Below are positions 1 to 5,632 of a DNA stretch of 6,326 nt, piece by piece; the first letter of the stretch is position 1; the number at the start of each line of letters is the position of its first letter. A program made the position numbers and the translations under genes. Origin of the DNA: Dichloromethanomonas sp964477085 (lineage in GTDB: Bacteria > Bacillota > Desulfitobacteriia > Desulfitobacteriales > Syntrophobotulaceae); assembly GCA_964477085.1 (NCBI GenBank), contig CAYZDF010000117.1:1-6326 (forward strand), read 5' to 3'. The notes under the pieces were generated by a model, which had not been told where the DNA came from, searched no databases, and worked only from the letters and a program-made list of their open reading frames with translations.

Positions 1-2
1 TC

Positions 3-125
3 TGCATTGCGGGGAACACCATTGACCGGGAGCCGGAAAACGGCGGCAACGGTCTAGGCTGTCAGTCGGAAATCAGCTACACCATTACGACATACGATCA
101 TTTATCTGGATGTCTGGATAAATGA
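3..125 (+). pseudogene. 3' fragment resembling a prophage-type DNA (cytosine-5) methyltransferase
   Basis: The reading frame is open from the left edge of the window and encodes 40 residues before TGA at 123-125. Its core, with the segment NGGNG followed by a Ser-Glu-Ile-Ser-Tyr-Thr stretch, resembles from memory the repeat-like region of phage and prophage C5 DNA methyltransferases in Firmicutes, which typically continues with a T-x-D-R/V-H motif. Here the resemblance ends at about residue 32 (Thr-Tyr-Asp, near base 98), and the frame runs into the palindrome at 96-127 and stops. No catalytic motif (PC or ENV box) lies within the window. Base composition is about 62% G+C over the first 60 bases, above the rest of the window, which fits a different origin from the recombinases. 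It could be an intact unrelated gene end; the family call is from recognition of a short segment only. Confidence 0.4.
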
Positions 126-127
126 TC
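96..127. repeat. Perfect palindrome, 11-bp arms with 10-bp spacer
   Basis: GATCATTTATC at 96-106 is the exact reverse complement of 117-127, separated by 10 bases. A direct repeat TCTGGAT (105-111 and 113-119) overlaps the inner arms. Each arm carries an in-frame TGA for the reading frame entering from the opposite side: the + frame stops at 123-125 and the - frame at 98-100. There is no T-run on either side, so it is not a standard intrinsic terminator. Two inverted arms around a short spacer is also the architecture of tyrosine recombinase core sites, and it lies where the methyltransferase-like frame breaks down. The structure is certain; the role is not. Confidence 0.75.
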
Positions 128-214
128 TAATCCCGAGGGTTGACTTATCCCGATGTTGTCAGGTAAGGGCGGAGCTACTTGTTGAGAATCAAGTATGTGT
201 TTTTCCGTTGTCAT
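98..214 (-). CDS. Small hypothetical protein, 38 aa
   Basis: A short reading frame downstream of, and on the same strand as, the recombinase trio. It starts at ATG 214 with GGAGG at 226-222 and 7 bp spacing; a second ATG immediately upstream (217) has only 4 bp spacing. The product is hydrophilic and polar, contains a Pro-rich stretch (APPLPD) in the middle, and has no membrane segment or recognisable motif. It stops inside the palindrome at 96-127. It lies beyond the trio terminator at 240-279, so it would need read-through or its own promoter; no convincing promoter is visible. The ribosome binding site is the main support. It may be a truncated N-terminus of a gene cut at the junction rather than a functional small protein. 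Confidence 0.35.
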   Translation of the reverse strand: MTTEKHILDSQQVAPPLPDNIGISQPSGLDHLSRHPDK

Positions 215-239
215 CATAAAACCTCCAGATAATAATATT

Positions 240-279
240 AAAAGTGGTCGGGTAGGCTAATGCCGACTCGGCCACTTTT
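240..279 (-). terminator. Intrinsic terminator of the recombinase trio
   Basis: AAAAGTGG at 240-247 pairs perfectly with CCACTTTT at 272-279. The interior continues as an imperfect stem (GTCGGC-like arm against GCCTAC around an ATTA loop, with three mismatches in all). On the minus strand it ends in TTTT and continues as A/T-rich sequence, and it starts 27 bp after the last recombinase stop codon. The symmetric A and T ends would also let it act on + strand transcripts arriving from the left. Confidence 0.7.
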
Positions 280-288
280 GGACTGAAT

Positions 289-308
289 CATATTGTTTCA
301 ACAGACTA
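289..308 (+). repeat. Candidate left terminal inverted repeat of the trio element
   Basis: Bases 289-308 match the reverse complement of 3633-3651 at about 16 of 20 positions with one gap; the best block is GTTTCAA at 295-301. The repeat overlaps the stop codon of the last recombinase. It was found by eye in A/T-rich sequence, so chance similarity is possible. Confidence 0.28.
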
Positions 309-1343
309 TGCAAGACCATACAAACGCTTGATCATCTGCTCGTCATTTTCCCAAATCGGCTCGATTGTAGCATTGGCTTCACATTTATCCGTAATTTTTT
401 GTATGGCTTGCCTTTTCATTTCAGTATCGGCCCAGGCATAGATCCGAGTAGTGTTTACATCGGCATGTCCGAGAAACTCGGACAGTAAAACCAGAGGCAT
501 ACCTCCCCGATACAAGTGCATCGCTCTGGAATGGCGCAACTGGTGTGGGTGAACTCTATCCGGAAATTCTGAACATAACTTTTTGCCTGTTTCTCCGTAT
601 TTGCGCATGAACAGCGAGACAGCATCCGAGGACATTTTGTTTCTGTGGCCATGAGAGATTGTATAGAACAGAAAATCCTCATCTTTCCTTGATATTGCAG
701 GATGAGCTGTATTGAGGTAATTCTTCAGATGCCCAGCAACTTTGGACGAAATGGGTAGTTTTCGCATTTTAGCCCCTTTGCCTGTAAGATAAACAGACGG
801 AGTATTCTGCTGCAATTCCAAATCGCCAATCCGCAAATCCAACAGTTCCTGACACCGTGCGGCAACGTCATACATTAAAATCATAAAACAAAAATCCCGA
901 AAACCTGTTGTCTTCTTAGTATTAGGTTGCAGAAATAATGCTTCGAGAGCTGGCAAGCTCATGAATTCCACTACCTTACCGTGGGCTTTTTTAACGGGTA
1001 CGTTTGCTAACTCGACCTGGAAATAGATCTTTGCCGGATCGACAATGCTTGAATATTTTGCAAAAGAGCGGATCGCCATCAAGCGCAGATTTACAGTTTG
1101 AGGTGAGCATCCCCGCGAAACTGTGAGCCAATCCAAAAAGCCGCAGACATTTGTATAAGTCAGATCATCGAAACCTATCCGAGCATACCCAAGGCCAAGT
1201 TCTTCCTTAAAATATTGAAGCAGGAGACTCAATGATTCCCGATAGGATTTCTGCGTATTTTTGCTGTAGTTTTTTTGCTTGAGTAAATATATCTCAAGAA
1301 AATTTTTAATTGTTTTGAAAAAGCGTTCGTCTTTCATCAGCAT
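306..1343 (-). CDS. Tyrosine recombinase/integrase, third gene of the trio (345 aa)
   Basis: Site-specific DNA recombinase of the phage integrase family, expected to cut and rejoin DNA through a 3'-phosphotyrosine. Residues ~10-100 form a SAM-like core-binding domain (the segment with NYSKNTQKSY is typical of XerC/XerD-like proteins), and residues ~125-310 the catalytic domain. All catalytic positions are visible: Arg163 (AAR), Lys189 (TGKG), His267 and Arg270 (HQLRH), His293 (LGH) and the nucleophile Tyr302, nine residues after His293. A C-terminal tail of about 40 residues follows. The start at 1343 is supported by GGAGG at 1355-1351 with 7 bp spacing and overlaps the end of the preceding recombinase by 7 bp, so translation is probably coupled. 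It would be the ritC position if the RIT naming applies; that mapping is by gene order only. Confidence 0.93.
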   Translation of the reverse strand: MLMKDERFFKTIKNFLEIYLLKQKNYSKNTQKSYRESLSLLLQYFKEELGLGYARIGFDDLTYTNVCGFLDWLTVSRGCSPQTVNLRLMAIRSFAKYSSIVDPAKIYFQVELANVPVKKAHGKVVEFMSLPALEALFLQPNTKKTTGFRDFCFMILMYDVAARCQELLDLRIGDLELQQNTPSVYLTGKGAKMRKLPISSKVAGHLKNYLNTAHPAISRKDEDFLFYTISHGHRNKMSSDAVSLFMRKYGETGKKLCSEFPDRVHPHQLRHSRAMHLYRGGMPLVLLSEFLGHADVNTTRIYAWADTEMKRQAIQKITDKCEANATIEPIWENDEQMIKRLYGLA

Positions 1344-2314
1344 TGTTCTACCTCCGGAATCATATCTACGTAATCTTCAAGGTGAAGATCTGACATTTGT
1401 GGAAAGAATTCAGGCACCAGATGAATGTAATAGGCGGTGTCAGACAGATTTTTGTGTCCCATATACTCGCTGAGATAAGCAAGACAGGCATTGACATCCT
1501 GTCCTTCCTTCATCCATTGATACAAACGATGTGTGGCAAATGTATGGCGGAGATCATAAAGTCTGGGTTCGTTCCCTGCGCAATGGTGATATAGTCCGGC
1601 CTCAATCAAAAATTTCCTGAAGGTGGGAATGATCCACTCTTGGGAATACATCCCCTCTCCGCGACTGCTTGGACTGGGAAAGAAGAATCTTCTTTCCGGA
1701 TAGATCAACCCAACTTTTTTAGAATACCGGCGGCATAATTCCAGTATTGAGCCCGAAAGCATGACGATGCGGTCTTTATGACCTTTGGATTCCAGTATTT
1801 TTACACAGCCAGTATTAAGATCAACATCTTCCGGACGTAGGCGACGAGCTTCAATTGGCCTTAATCCGCAGCAGTAAATCATTCTGAACATCACGGAAAC
1901 AACTAAGTGCTTTACTGGCGTTCGGGTTGATGGTTGACATTGGTCAATCACACTAAAAATGGTAGATAGTTCCTCTTTGGTGTAGATATGCGGGATGTGA
2001 CGTTCGGTTTTGCGCATCAGCTCCATTGGAAGGACATAGGCCGCAATGCCTATACCGTTCATATATCTGGCAAGCTCACGAATAACGGAGACTCGGTTGA
2101 GTCGAAACAGATTCCGTTCACAGTCCCGGCATTCGGCCCATTTTAGAACCAACTGCTGCGTTATTTGTGTCTCGTTAGGGAATTGTTCTTGGCAAAACCG
2201 TTCAAACATATACAAAATACGTTCGCTTTCCAGATAATCGAAACCGAAGGCACGCTTTTGTGCGATTAAACCACATATATATGGAGCGAACGCTCCGGTA
2301 AAGTCATATCTCAT
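1337..2314 (-). CDS. Tyrosine recombinase/integrase, second gene of the trio (325 aa)
   Basis: Phage integrase-family recombinase with an N-terminal core-binding region (~1-95) and a catalytic domain (~105-300). Visible catalytic positions are Arg152 (CGLRPIEAR), Lys177 (ESKGHKDR), Arg256 and His257 (YDLRHTFAT), His287 (MGHKNLSDT) and the nucleophile Tyr296, nine residues after His287. The first His of the usual H-x-x-R box is replaced by Tyr253; this position is conserved but not invariant in the family, so activity is not ruled out. The start at 2314 has GGAGG with 7 bp spacing and its ATG overlaps the TGA of the first recombinase (ATGA, 2311-2314), a classic sign of translational coupling. 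The C-terminus is short and acidic. It would occupy the ritB position of a RIT element. Confidence 0.93.
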   Translation of the reverse strand: MRYDFTGAFAPYICGLIAQKRAFGFDYLESERILYMFERFCQEQFPNETQITQQLVLKWAECRDCERNLFRLNRVSVIRELARYMNGIGIAAYVLPMELMRKTERHIPHIYTKEELSTIFSVIDQCQPSTRTPVKHLVVSVMFRMIYCCGLRPIEARRLRPEDVDLNTGCVKILESKGHKDRIVMLSGSILELCRRYSKKVGLIYPERRFFFPSPSSRGEGMYSQEWIIPTFRKFLIEAGLYHHCAGNEPRLYDLRHTFATHRLYQWMKEGQDVNACLAYLSEYMGHKNLSDTAYYIHLVPEFFPQMSDLHLEDYVDMIPEVEQC

Positions 2315-3558
2315 AGAAGTGCCTCCTGCGTAACTTCAATTCCGTCAAGGTCTAATGCGCAGACAAGTAGCCGCTTTTTACTGATGCGTACATATGGTTT
2401 CATTGAGTCAATTTGAGTATGACCTAATATTTCTTTTACGGTATCAATCGGTACTCCGCCATCAATCATTTGCGTGGCCACATATCTTCTAAAGCTATGA
2501 AAGCCCTTATGACATCCCGGATCGTAGTTCATCTCAGCCTTGCGCATATGCAATCTCAGTCGATCACCAACCGCATTGGGGGTCATTGCACCATAAGGAA
2601 ATCGCGCTCTAACGAACAAAAATTCCGATTGTGTTTTTGGGCGTTCATTAAGAATATAGTCTGCTATGGCGTTTCCGACTGCGGGTTCCAAAGGCAGTGC
2701 CAATTCCACTCCGGTTTTATGCTGACAAAATCTGATTTCATGGCTGTTCCAATTAATGTTCACTAATTTTAAGTTTACTATATCGACCGCACGCAGGCCA
2801 ACACTTTGCGCTATAGCAAAAACAGCAGTGTCTCGCTTGGACAAGCTGGAATACTTCATTGCGGAATCTGTAATCGCCACAACCTCTTGCGTTGAAAATA
2901 CCGGCATCAGCTTTTTCCTCTGCGACGGCCGCGCCGTTAATGAAGGTCTAAAATCAATGCAGTCCATACAGCCCAGCAGATATTCACACAGATTCTTTAG
3001 CGCACTTAGCACACGCTCCATGCTGCCTTTATGTTGCGGCGCAACAAACAGTAGAAAATCACTGATCGATTTGAGCGTTATCGTTTTTAATGAAGAATGC
3101 CCGTTCGTTTCGAGATATCTGAAAAATTTGCGCGTTATCCCGACAAAACTTTGGATTCCTTTAGGGGTACGCATCTTTCTTCTTTCTTCCCAAAATTTAA
3201 ATTCCAGCGTAATGTTTTCATAATAGGCAGATAACTGATAAGTTGGACAAGGCTTGATTCTATGCCACACGATGCAACGCCTTAAAGAATATTCTTCCAT
3301 CATCGCCGCCATCTTACGAACGCGCATATTTATGTGATTCCCAATAAGACCTTCTTGAAATTGCTTCTGGATACCAAGAACTACCTCATTTGTAAACACA
3401 GGATCATATAACTCTTTCCCGGCTTTTCGGTACGCCTTGATGAGAGGCCACATGCCCTCATAGTAATAGTTACGAAGACTGTATTTTCCCAGCCCCATCT
3501 TGCGTAACGCATTGAGCAGTCCGTCGCAAAGACATTTTAGTTCAATTTCTTTTTGCAT
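2311..3558 (-). CDS. Tyrosine recombinase/integrase, first gene of the trio (415 aa)
   Basis: The largest recombinase and first of the transcript. From the chosen start, residues ~1-210 form a long N-terminal region with a core-binding domain, and ~215-400 the catalytic domain. All six catalytic residues are present: Arg256 (GLRAVDI), Lys281 (QHKTG), His354 and Arg357 (FHSFRR), His380 (ILGH) and the nucleophile Tyr389 (KPYV). The frame is open to an upstream ATG at 3648, but the start at 3558 is preferred: GGAGG lies at 3572-3568 with 9 bp spacing, whereas neither the ATG at 3648 nor the one at 3609 has a ribosome binding site, and the extra 30 residues look like translated leader. It ends in ATGA shared with the next gene. 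It would occupy the ritA position. Confidence 0.92.
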   Translation of the reverse strand: MQKEIELKCLCDGLLNALRKMGLGKYSLRNYYYEGMWPLIKAYRKAGKELYDPVFTNEVVLGIQKQFQEGLIGNHINMRVRKMAAMMEEYSLRRCIVWHRIKPCPTYQLSAYYENITLEFKFWEERRKMRTPKGIQSFVGITRKFFRYLETNGHSSLKTITLKSISDFLLFVAPQHKGSMERVLSALKNLCEYLLGCMDCIDFRPSLTARPSQRKKLMPVFSTQEVVAITDSAMKYSSLSKRDTAVFAIAQSVGLRAVDIVNLKLVNINWNSHEIRFCQHKTGVELALPLEPAVGNAIADYILNERPKTQSEFLFVRARFPYGAMTPNAVGDRLRLHMRKAEMNYDPGCHKGFHSFRRYVATQMIDGGVPIDTVKEILGHTQIDSMKPYVRISKKRLLVCALDLDGIEVTQEALL

Positions 3559-3567
3559 AACAAAGTA

Positions 3568-3572
3568 CCTCC
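3568..3572 (-). promoter_or_regulatory. Ribosome binding site that sets the start of the first recombinase
   Basis: GGAGG on the minus strand, 9 bp before ATG 3558-3556. It is the only good Shine-Dalgarno near the in-frame start candidates and argues against the longer 445-codon reading from 3648. Confidence 0.75.
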
Positions 3573-3613
3573 ATAATATTGTGGATCGGCCTATGACCGT
3601 CAACTTCATTATA
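3573..3613 (-). promoter_or_regulatory. Possible promoter region of the recombinase trio
   Basis: Two weak candidates are visible on the minus strand. A perfect TATAAT lies at 3613-3608, but nothing resembling TTGACA sits 16-18 bp upstream. A TTGACG at 3603-3598 is followed after 17 bp by AATATT, but that would start transcription on top of the ribosome binding site. The first would give a leader of about 40 bases. Neither is strong, and read-through from the permease operon upstream on the same strand is an alternative. Confidence 0.25.
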
Positions 3614-3632
3614 GAGGTGCTTTCGATATATT

Positions 3633-3651
3633 TAGTTATTGAAACCATACG
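3633..3651 (-). repeat. Candidate right terminal inverted repeat of the trio element
   Basis: Read on the minus strand this matches 289-308 at about 16 of 20 positions with one gap, including a shared GTTTCAA. It lies about 75 bp upstream of the first recombinase start and just beyond the end of the permease operon. The match is imperfect and the ends are unproven. Confidence 0.28.
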
Positions 3652-3654
3652 AGT

Positions 3655-3676
3655 AAAAAGAAGGTTTAAACTCCTT
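3655..3676 (-). terminator. Weak candidate terminator after the permease operon
   Basis: On the minus strand AAGG (3676-3673) can pair with CCTT (3664-3661) around an 8-base loop containing part of the palindrome GTTTAAAC, followed by C and five T. A 4-bp stem is short for an efficient terminator, so some transcription may continue into the recombinase trio, which lies on the same strand. Confidence 0.3.
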
Positions 3677-3688
3677 ATTCAGTTGTCG

Positions 3689-4411
3689 CTAATTTTCATC
3701 TGCAGAAATAGAAATTGCTTTGACCGGGCAAGAGTTTACTGCCTTCATAAGCTTCTCCTGATCGATCTCTTCGCTAATTTCTTTGAGAGAAGCTTTTTTG
3801 TTCTGAATTTCAAATAACTCCGGGTAGTTTTTTGTACACAAAGAACACCCCATGCAGGCGGATCTGTTGATAGAAGGGCCGCTCTGATTTGCCCTGAGCT
3901 GAGGCAGGTCATCATCCTTTACAATTTTCGCTGTGATCCAAGAAAAAACAACGATGGCGATGACAGTCAAAACCCAGCGAACCGCCATAAACTTAAATCC
4001 CAGGAATTTCAACTCATTTAATAGCATCGGGACTTTTATCACTGCCCAAGCGCTTAAAATGATAACCAGATTTCTGACTGAAGCGCCTTTCTTATGCAGC
4101 ATCACGCATAGTGGAAACGCCGCGTAGATTGGGCCCGCCGATATACTTCCAAGCGCAAGAGAAAGAACAACGCCTTTTGTTTTTGCTTCTTTTCCAAGAT
4201 ACTTCATGATTTTTTCCTTGGGAACCCATAAATCCAGGAGAGCTGTCAGAACAAATATGACCGGCATGATCATAATCATTTCTTTTATGTAATAGAAGCT
4301 GTTCTTGACAGAAGCGACTCCCATACCCGGATTTATGATAAACATAGCAATGTAGGCGATTGCTATAAATACGATAAACAGATTTTCTTTCACTTTATTT
4401 ATGACTTTCAT
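3689..4411 (-). CDS. Half-size permease (DUF318/ArsP-like) fused to a 4Fe-4S ferredoxin domain (240 aa)
   Basis: An integral membrane protein with about five hydrophobic segments (roughly residues 10-27, 44-62, 79-105, 112-130 and 144-163) and a soluble C-terminal domain. The motif GSISAGPIYAAFPL at 88-101 is typical of the predicted permease family that includes the organoarsenical exporter ArsP. Residues ~180-236 form a single-cluster ferredoxin: Cys186, Cys189 and Cys192 in C-x2-C-x2-C spacing, then Cys228 followed by Pro, enough to hold one [4Fe-4S] cluster. The length is about half that of a full permease, and the other half is the adjacent gene, whose TGA overlaps this ATG (ATGA, 4408-4411). 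The two probably form one complex. The ferredoxin suggests electron-linked or redox-sensed transport; the substrate is unknown. Confidence 0.85.
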   Translation of the reverse strand: MKVINKVKENLFIVFIAIAYIAMFIINPGMGVASVKNSFYYIKEMIMIMPVIFVLTALLDLWVPKEKIMKYLGKEAKTKGVVLSLALGSISAGPIYAAFPLCVMLHKKGASVRNLVIILSAWAVIKVPMLLNELKFLGFKFMAVRWVLTVIAIVVFSWITAKIVKDDDLPQLRANQSGPSINRSACMGCSLCTKNYPELFEIQNKKASLKEISEEIDQEKLMKAVNSCPVKAISISADEN

Positions 4412-4890
4412 ATGATCACCCCCATAACAAGCGCAATAATAATCGCAAATAGAAAACTCAGCCCGTTTCGCACGGCGGTAAATTTCAAACCAAACTCTCG
4501 CCGTTCAAGCGGAAATGTGACGATACCAACCATCGTAAGCGTTGTCAGAAAAGCGACGGAGGGAACTATTTCCACGCCTGCGTGCACAAGCGTACCGACA
4601 AGTGGAAAAGCAATAAATGCCGGAATCAGGGTAATTGCTCCGAACGCGGCAGCAATAACAGTGGCCAAAAGTACCGACTGCTTGCCGACAAATTCGGCAA
4701 TGTTCTCAGGCGGGAATACAGTCAAGATCAAACCAATCAAAAAAATAATGGACAAAATACTGCCCAGCATTCCTTTGCCCATGCCAAACGCCATTTTGAG
4801 GGCCTGCTTTGTTTTTCCCTTATCCTTTGCAAAAGAAAATATTAGGAATATGGCGGTTCCGATCCACATTGCCAAAGTCAATACATCCAT
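4408..4890 (-). CDS. Half-size permease, DUF318/ArsP-like (160 aa)
   Basis: A small integral membrane protein with about five hydrophobic segments (roughly residues 4-20, 41-60, 73-103, 109-127 and 143-160) and a basic loop at 22-33. Its motif GAITLIPAFIAFPL at 84-97 matches the partner gene's 88-101 motif at 7 of 14 positions, and a Gly eight residues later also aligns, so the two proteins look like homologous halves of one permease. The start at 4890 has GGAGG at 4901-4897 with 6 bp spacing. It is the first gene of the operon and shares ATGA with the downstream ferredoxin-permease gene. It is divergent from a Crp/Fnr-family regulator across 106 bp, which suggests control by that protein. 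The family call rests on the motif and topology; no substrate can be assigned. Confidence 0.85.
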   Translation of the reverse strand: MDVLTLAMWIGTAIFLIFSFAKDKGKTKQALKMAFGMGKGMLGSILSIIFLIGLILTVFPPENIAEFVGKQSVLLATVIAAAFGAITLIPAFIAFPLVGTLVHAGVEIVPSVAFLTTLTMVGIVTFPLERREFGLKFTAVRNGLSFLFAIIIALVMGVII

Positions 4891-4905
4891 ATGATACCTC
4901 CTACG

Positions 4906-4921
4906 ATCTGTTTGATCAGAT
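4906..4921. promoter_or_regulatory. Candidate operator (ATCTG-N6-CAGAT)
   Basis: A perfect 5-bp inverted pair with a 6-bp spacer, the same spacing as Crp-family sites (TGTGA-N6-TCACA), although the half-site sequence differs. It lies between the ribosome binding site of the permease operon and a minus-strand TATAAT at 4925-4920, centred near the expected transcription start, where binding would repress. Assignment to the adjacent regulator is inference. Confidence 0.35.
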
Positions 4922-4925
4922 TATA
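4920..4925 (-). promoter_or_regulatory. Candidate -10 element of the permease operon
   Basis: TATAAT on the minus strand, about 30 bp before the first permease start codon. The sequence 17 bp upstream (TATTTC) is a poor -35, which would fit a promoter that needs an activator, or the call may be wrong. Both nearby palindromes overlap or flank this element. Confidence 0.4.
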
Positions 4926-4935
4926 GAGGGTATTA

Positions 4936-4945
4936 TTCAATTGAA
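4936..4945. promoter_or_regulatory. Candidate operator (TTCAATTGAA palindrome)
   Basis: A perfect 10-bp palindrome centred at 4940.5. Relative to the regulator promoter at 4947-4975, with a start expected near 4982, its centre falls at about -41.5, the classic position for Crp/Fnr-family activation at class II promoters. Relative to the permease operon it overlaps the -35 region. This suggests shared control or autoregulation, but the palindrome is short. Confidence 0.35.
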
Positions 4946-4946
4946 A

Positions 4947-4975
4947 TAGACACCTATGTTTCTTTTTGCTATAAT
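4947..4975 (+). promoter_or_regulatory. Promoter of the Crp/Fnr-family regulator at 4997
   Basis: TAGACA (4947-4952, five of six matches to TTGACA), a 17-bp spacer and a perfect TATAAT (4970-4975). The predicted start is near 4982, so the leader would be only about 15 bases and would begin at the AAAGGAG ribosome binding site (4982-4988). Confidence 0.65.
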
Positions 4976-4996
4976 ATTCAAAAAGGAGCGGTCTAT

Positions 4997-5632
4997 ATGA
5001 TAATTGAGGAAATACGGCATATTCCCTTGCTTTCGGAAATGGATACCGCCGTTTTGGATAGATGTATTACTGAAAATCAGCTGTTTGTCAGGCATTACGC
5101 AAAGGGGGCAACGGTGCACCATCAGCATGAAGCCTGTTCTGTGCTCGACGTTGTTTTATCAGGAAAGCTGGTTGCGTATTCCTTATCGGAAAATGGTTCC
5201 GCGATTACAATGTTCGAGTTTCAAAAAAACAGTATTATCGGAGCCAATTTGCTGTTTGGAGAAAACACCAACTATCCGTTGAATATTTACGGCGTAACAC
5301 CTTGCGACGTGCTTCATATATCGAGAGATGCGGTTATGGAATTTCTTCATGATTATCACTTTGTCATGCGGTATATAAAATCTTTGTCTCTGAATTCCCA
5401 AGGCATGAATCGAAGGATTACAATGCTGACCCAAAAAACTCTGCGTGAGAATTTAATGGACTATCTCAGGCAACAATCCATTATTCAAGGCTCTTCGAAA
5501 ATCGTCCTTCCTTTCAGCAAAAAAGAACTGGCAGACTACTTGGGCGTGCAACGACCGTCGCTGTTCAGGGAACTGAAAAAAATGAAGGACGAGGGTATCA
5601 TTGAAATTGATAACCGCACGATTCAGTTATAA
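4997..5632 (+). CDS. Crp/Fnr-family transcriptional regulator (211 aa)
   Basis: A cytoplasmic DNA-binding regulator. Residues ~10-115 form the cyclic-nucleotide-binding-like beta-barrel, with a Gly-containing turn at VLSGKL (53-58). A dimerisation helix follows at ~118-150, and a Crp-type winged helix-turn-helix at ~170-208, with the segment KKELADYLGVQRPSLFREL giving helix, turn and recognition helix. It lacks the N-terminal cysteine cluster of Fnr; its three cysteines (23, 47, 103) are scattered, so oxygen sensing by an FeS cluster is not indicated, and the ligand is unknown. AAAGGAG at 4982-4988 with 8 bp spacing supports the ATG at 4997. It is divergent from the permease operon, its likely target, and its stop overlaps that of a second regulator of the same family. 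Confidence 0.9.
   Translation: MIIEEIRHIPLLSEMDTAVLDRCITENQLFVRHYAKGATVHHQHEACSVLDVVLSGKLVAYSLSENGSAITMFEFQKNSIIGANLLFGENTNYPLNIYGVTPCDVLHISRDAVMEFLHDYHFVMRYIKSLSLNSQGMNRRITMLTQKTLRENLMDYLRQQSIIQGSSKIVLPFSKKELADYLGVQRPSLFRELKKMKDEGIIEIDNRTIQL

Larger units (their letters stand above)
306..3651 (-). mobile_element. Recombinase-in-trio (RIT-type) element
   Basis: Three full-length tyrosine recombinases of clearly different sequence are stacked head to tail on one strand with 4- and 7-bp overlaps, as in RIT elements described from several bacterial phyla. Each gene has its own GGAGG and the unit ends in a terminator, so it appears to be a single translationally coupled transcript. No cargo gene lies within the unit. 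Exact ends are not established: the bounds given use a weak inverted repeat, and the true left end could reach the palindrome at 96-127. All three catalytic domains look complete apart from one His-to-Tyr change in the middle protein, so the element may still be active. Confidence 0.7.

Noticed and set aside
2756..3223. A 155-codon + strand reading frame opposite the first recombinase
   Set aside because: It lies wholly antisense to a gene with complete catalytic motifs, and has no ribosome binding site or recognisable domain.
3559..3648. N-terminal extension of the first recombinase to ATG 3648 (445 aa)
   Set aside because: No ribosome binding site precedes this ATG or the one at 3609, whereas ATG 3558 has GGAGG at 9 bp. 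The extension overlaps the likely promoter and leader.
91..3652. Direct repeat CATACGA at 91-97 and 3646-3652 as a target-site or crossover duplication
   Set aside because: A shared 7-mer between two intergenic stretches of this size is expected by chance. Joining the flanks at it does not restore the methyltransferase-like frame, which would stop at once.
3664..3671. GTTTAAAC palindrome as a recombinase or regulator site
   Set aside because: At 8 bp it is too short to stand alone, and it is accounted for by the loop of the weak terminator candidate after the permease operon.
4412..4894. A 160-codon + strand reading frame exactly opposite the first permease gene
   Set aside because: It is the antisense shadow of a hydrophobic gene. 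It has no ribosome binding site, its composition follows the codon pattern of the permease, and the permease has clear motifs, a GGAGG and a coupled partner.
4997..5632. Assignment as a true Fnr with an oxygen-sensing FeS cluster
   Set aside because: The N-terminal cysteine cluster of Fnr is absent and the three cysteines are scattered, so only the broad Crp/Fnr family is supported.
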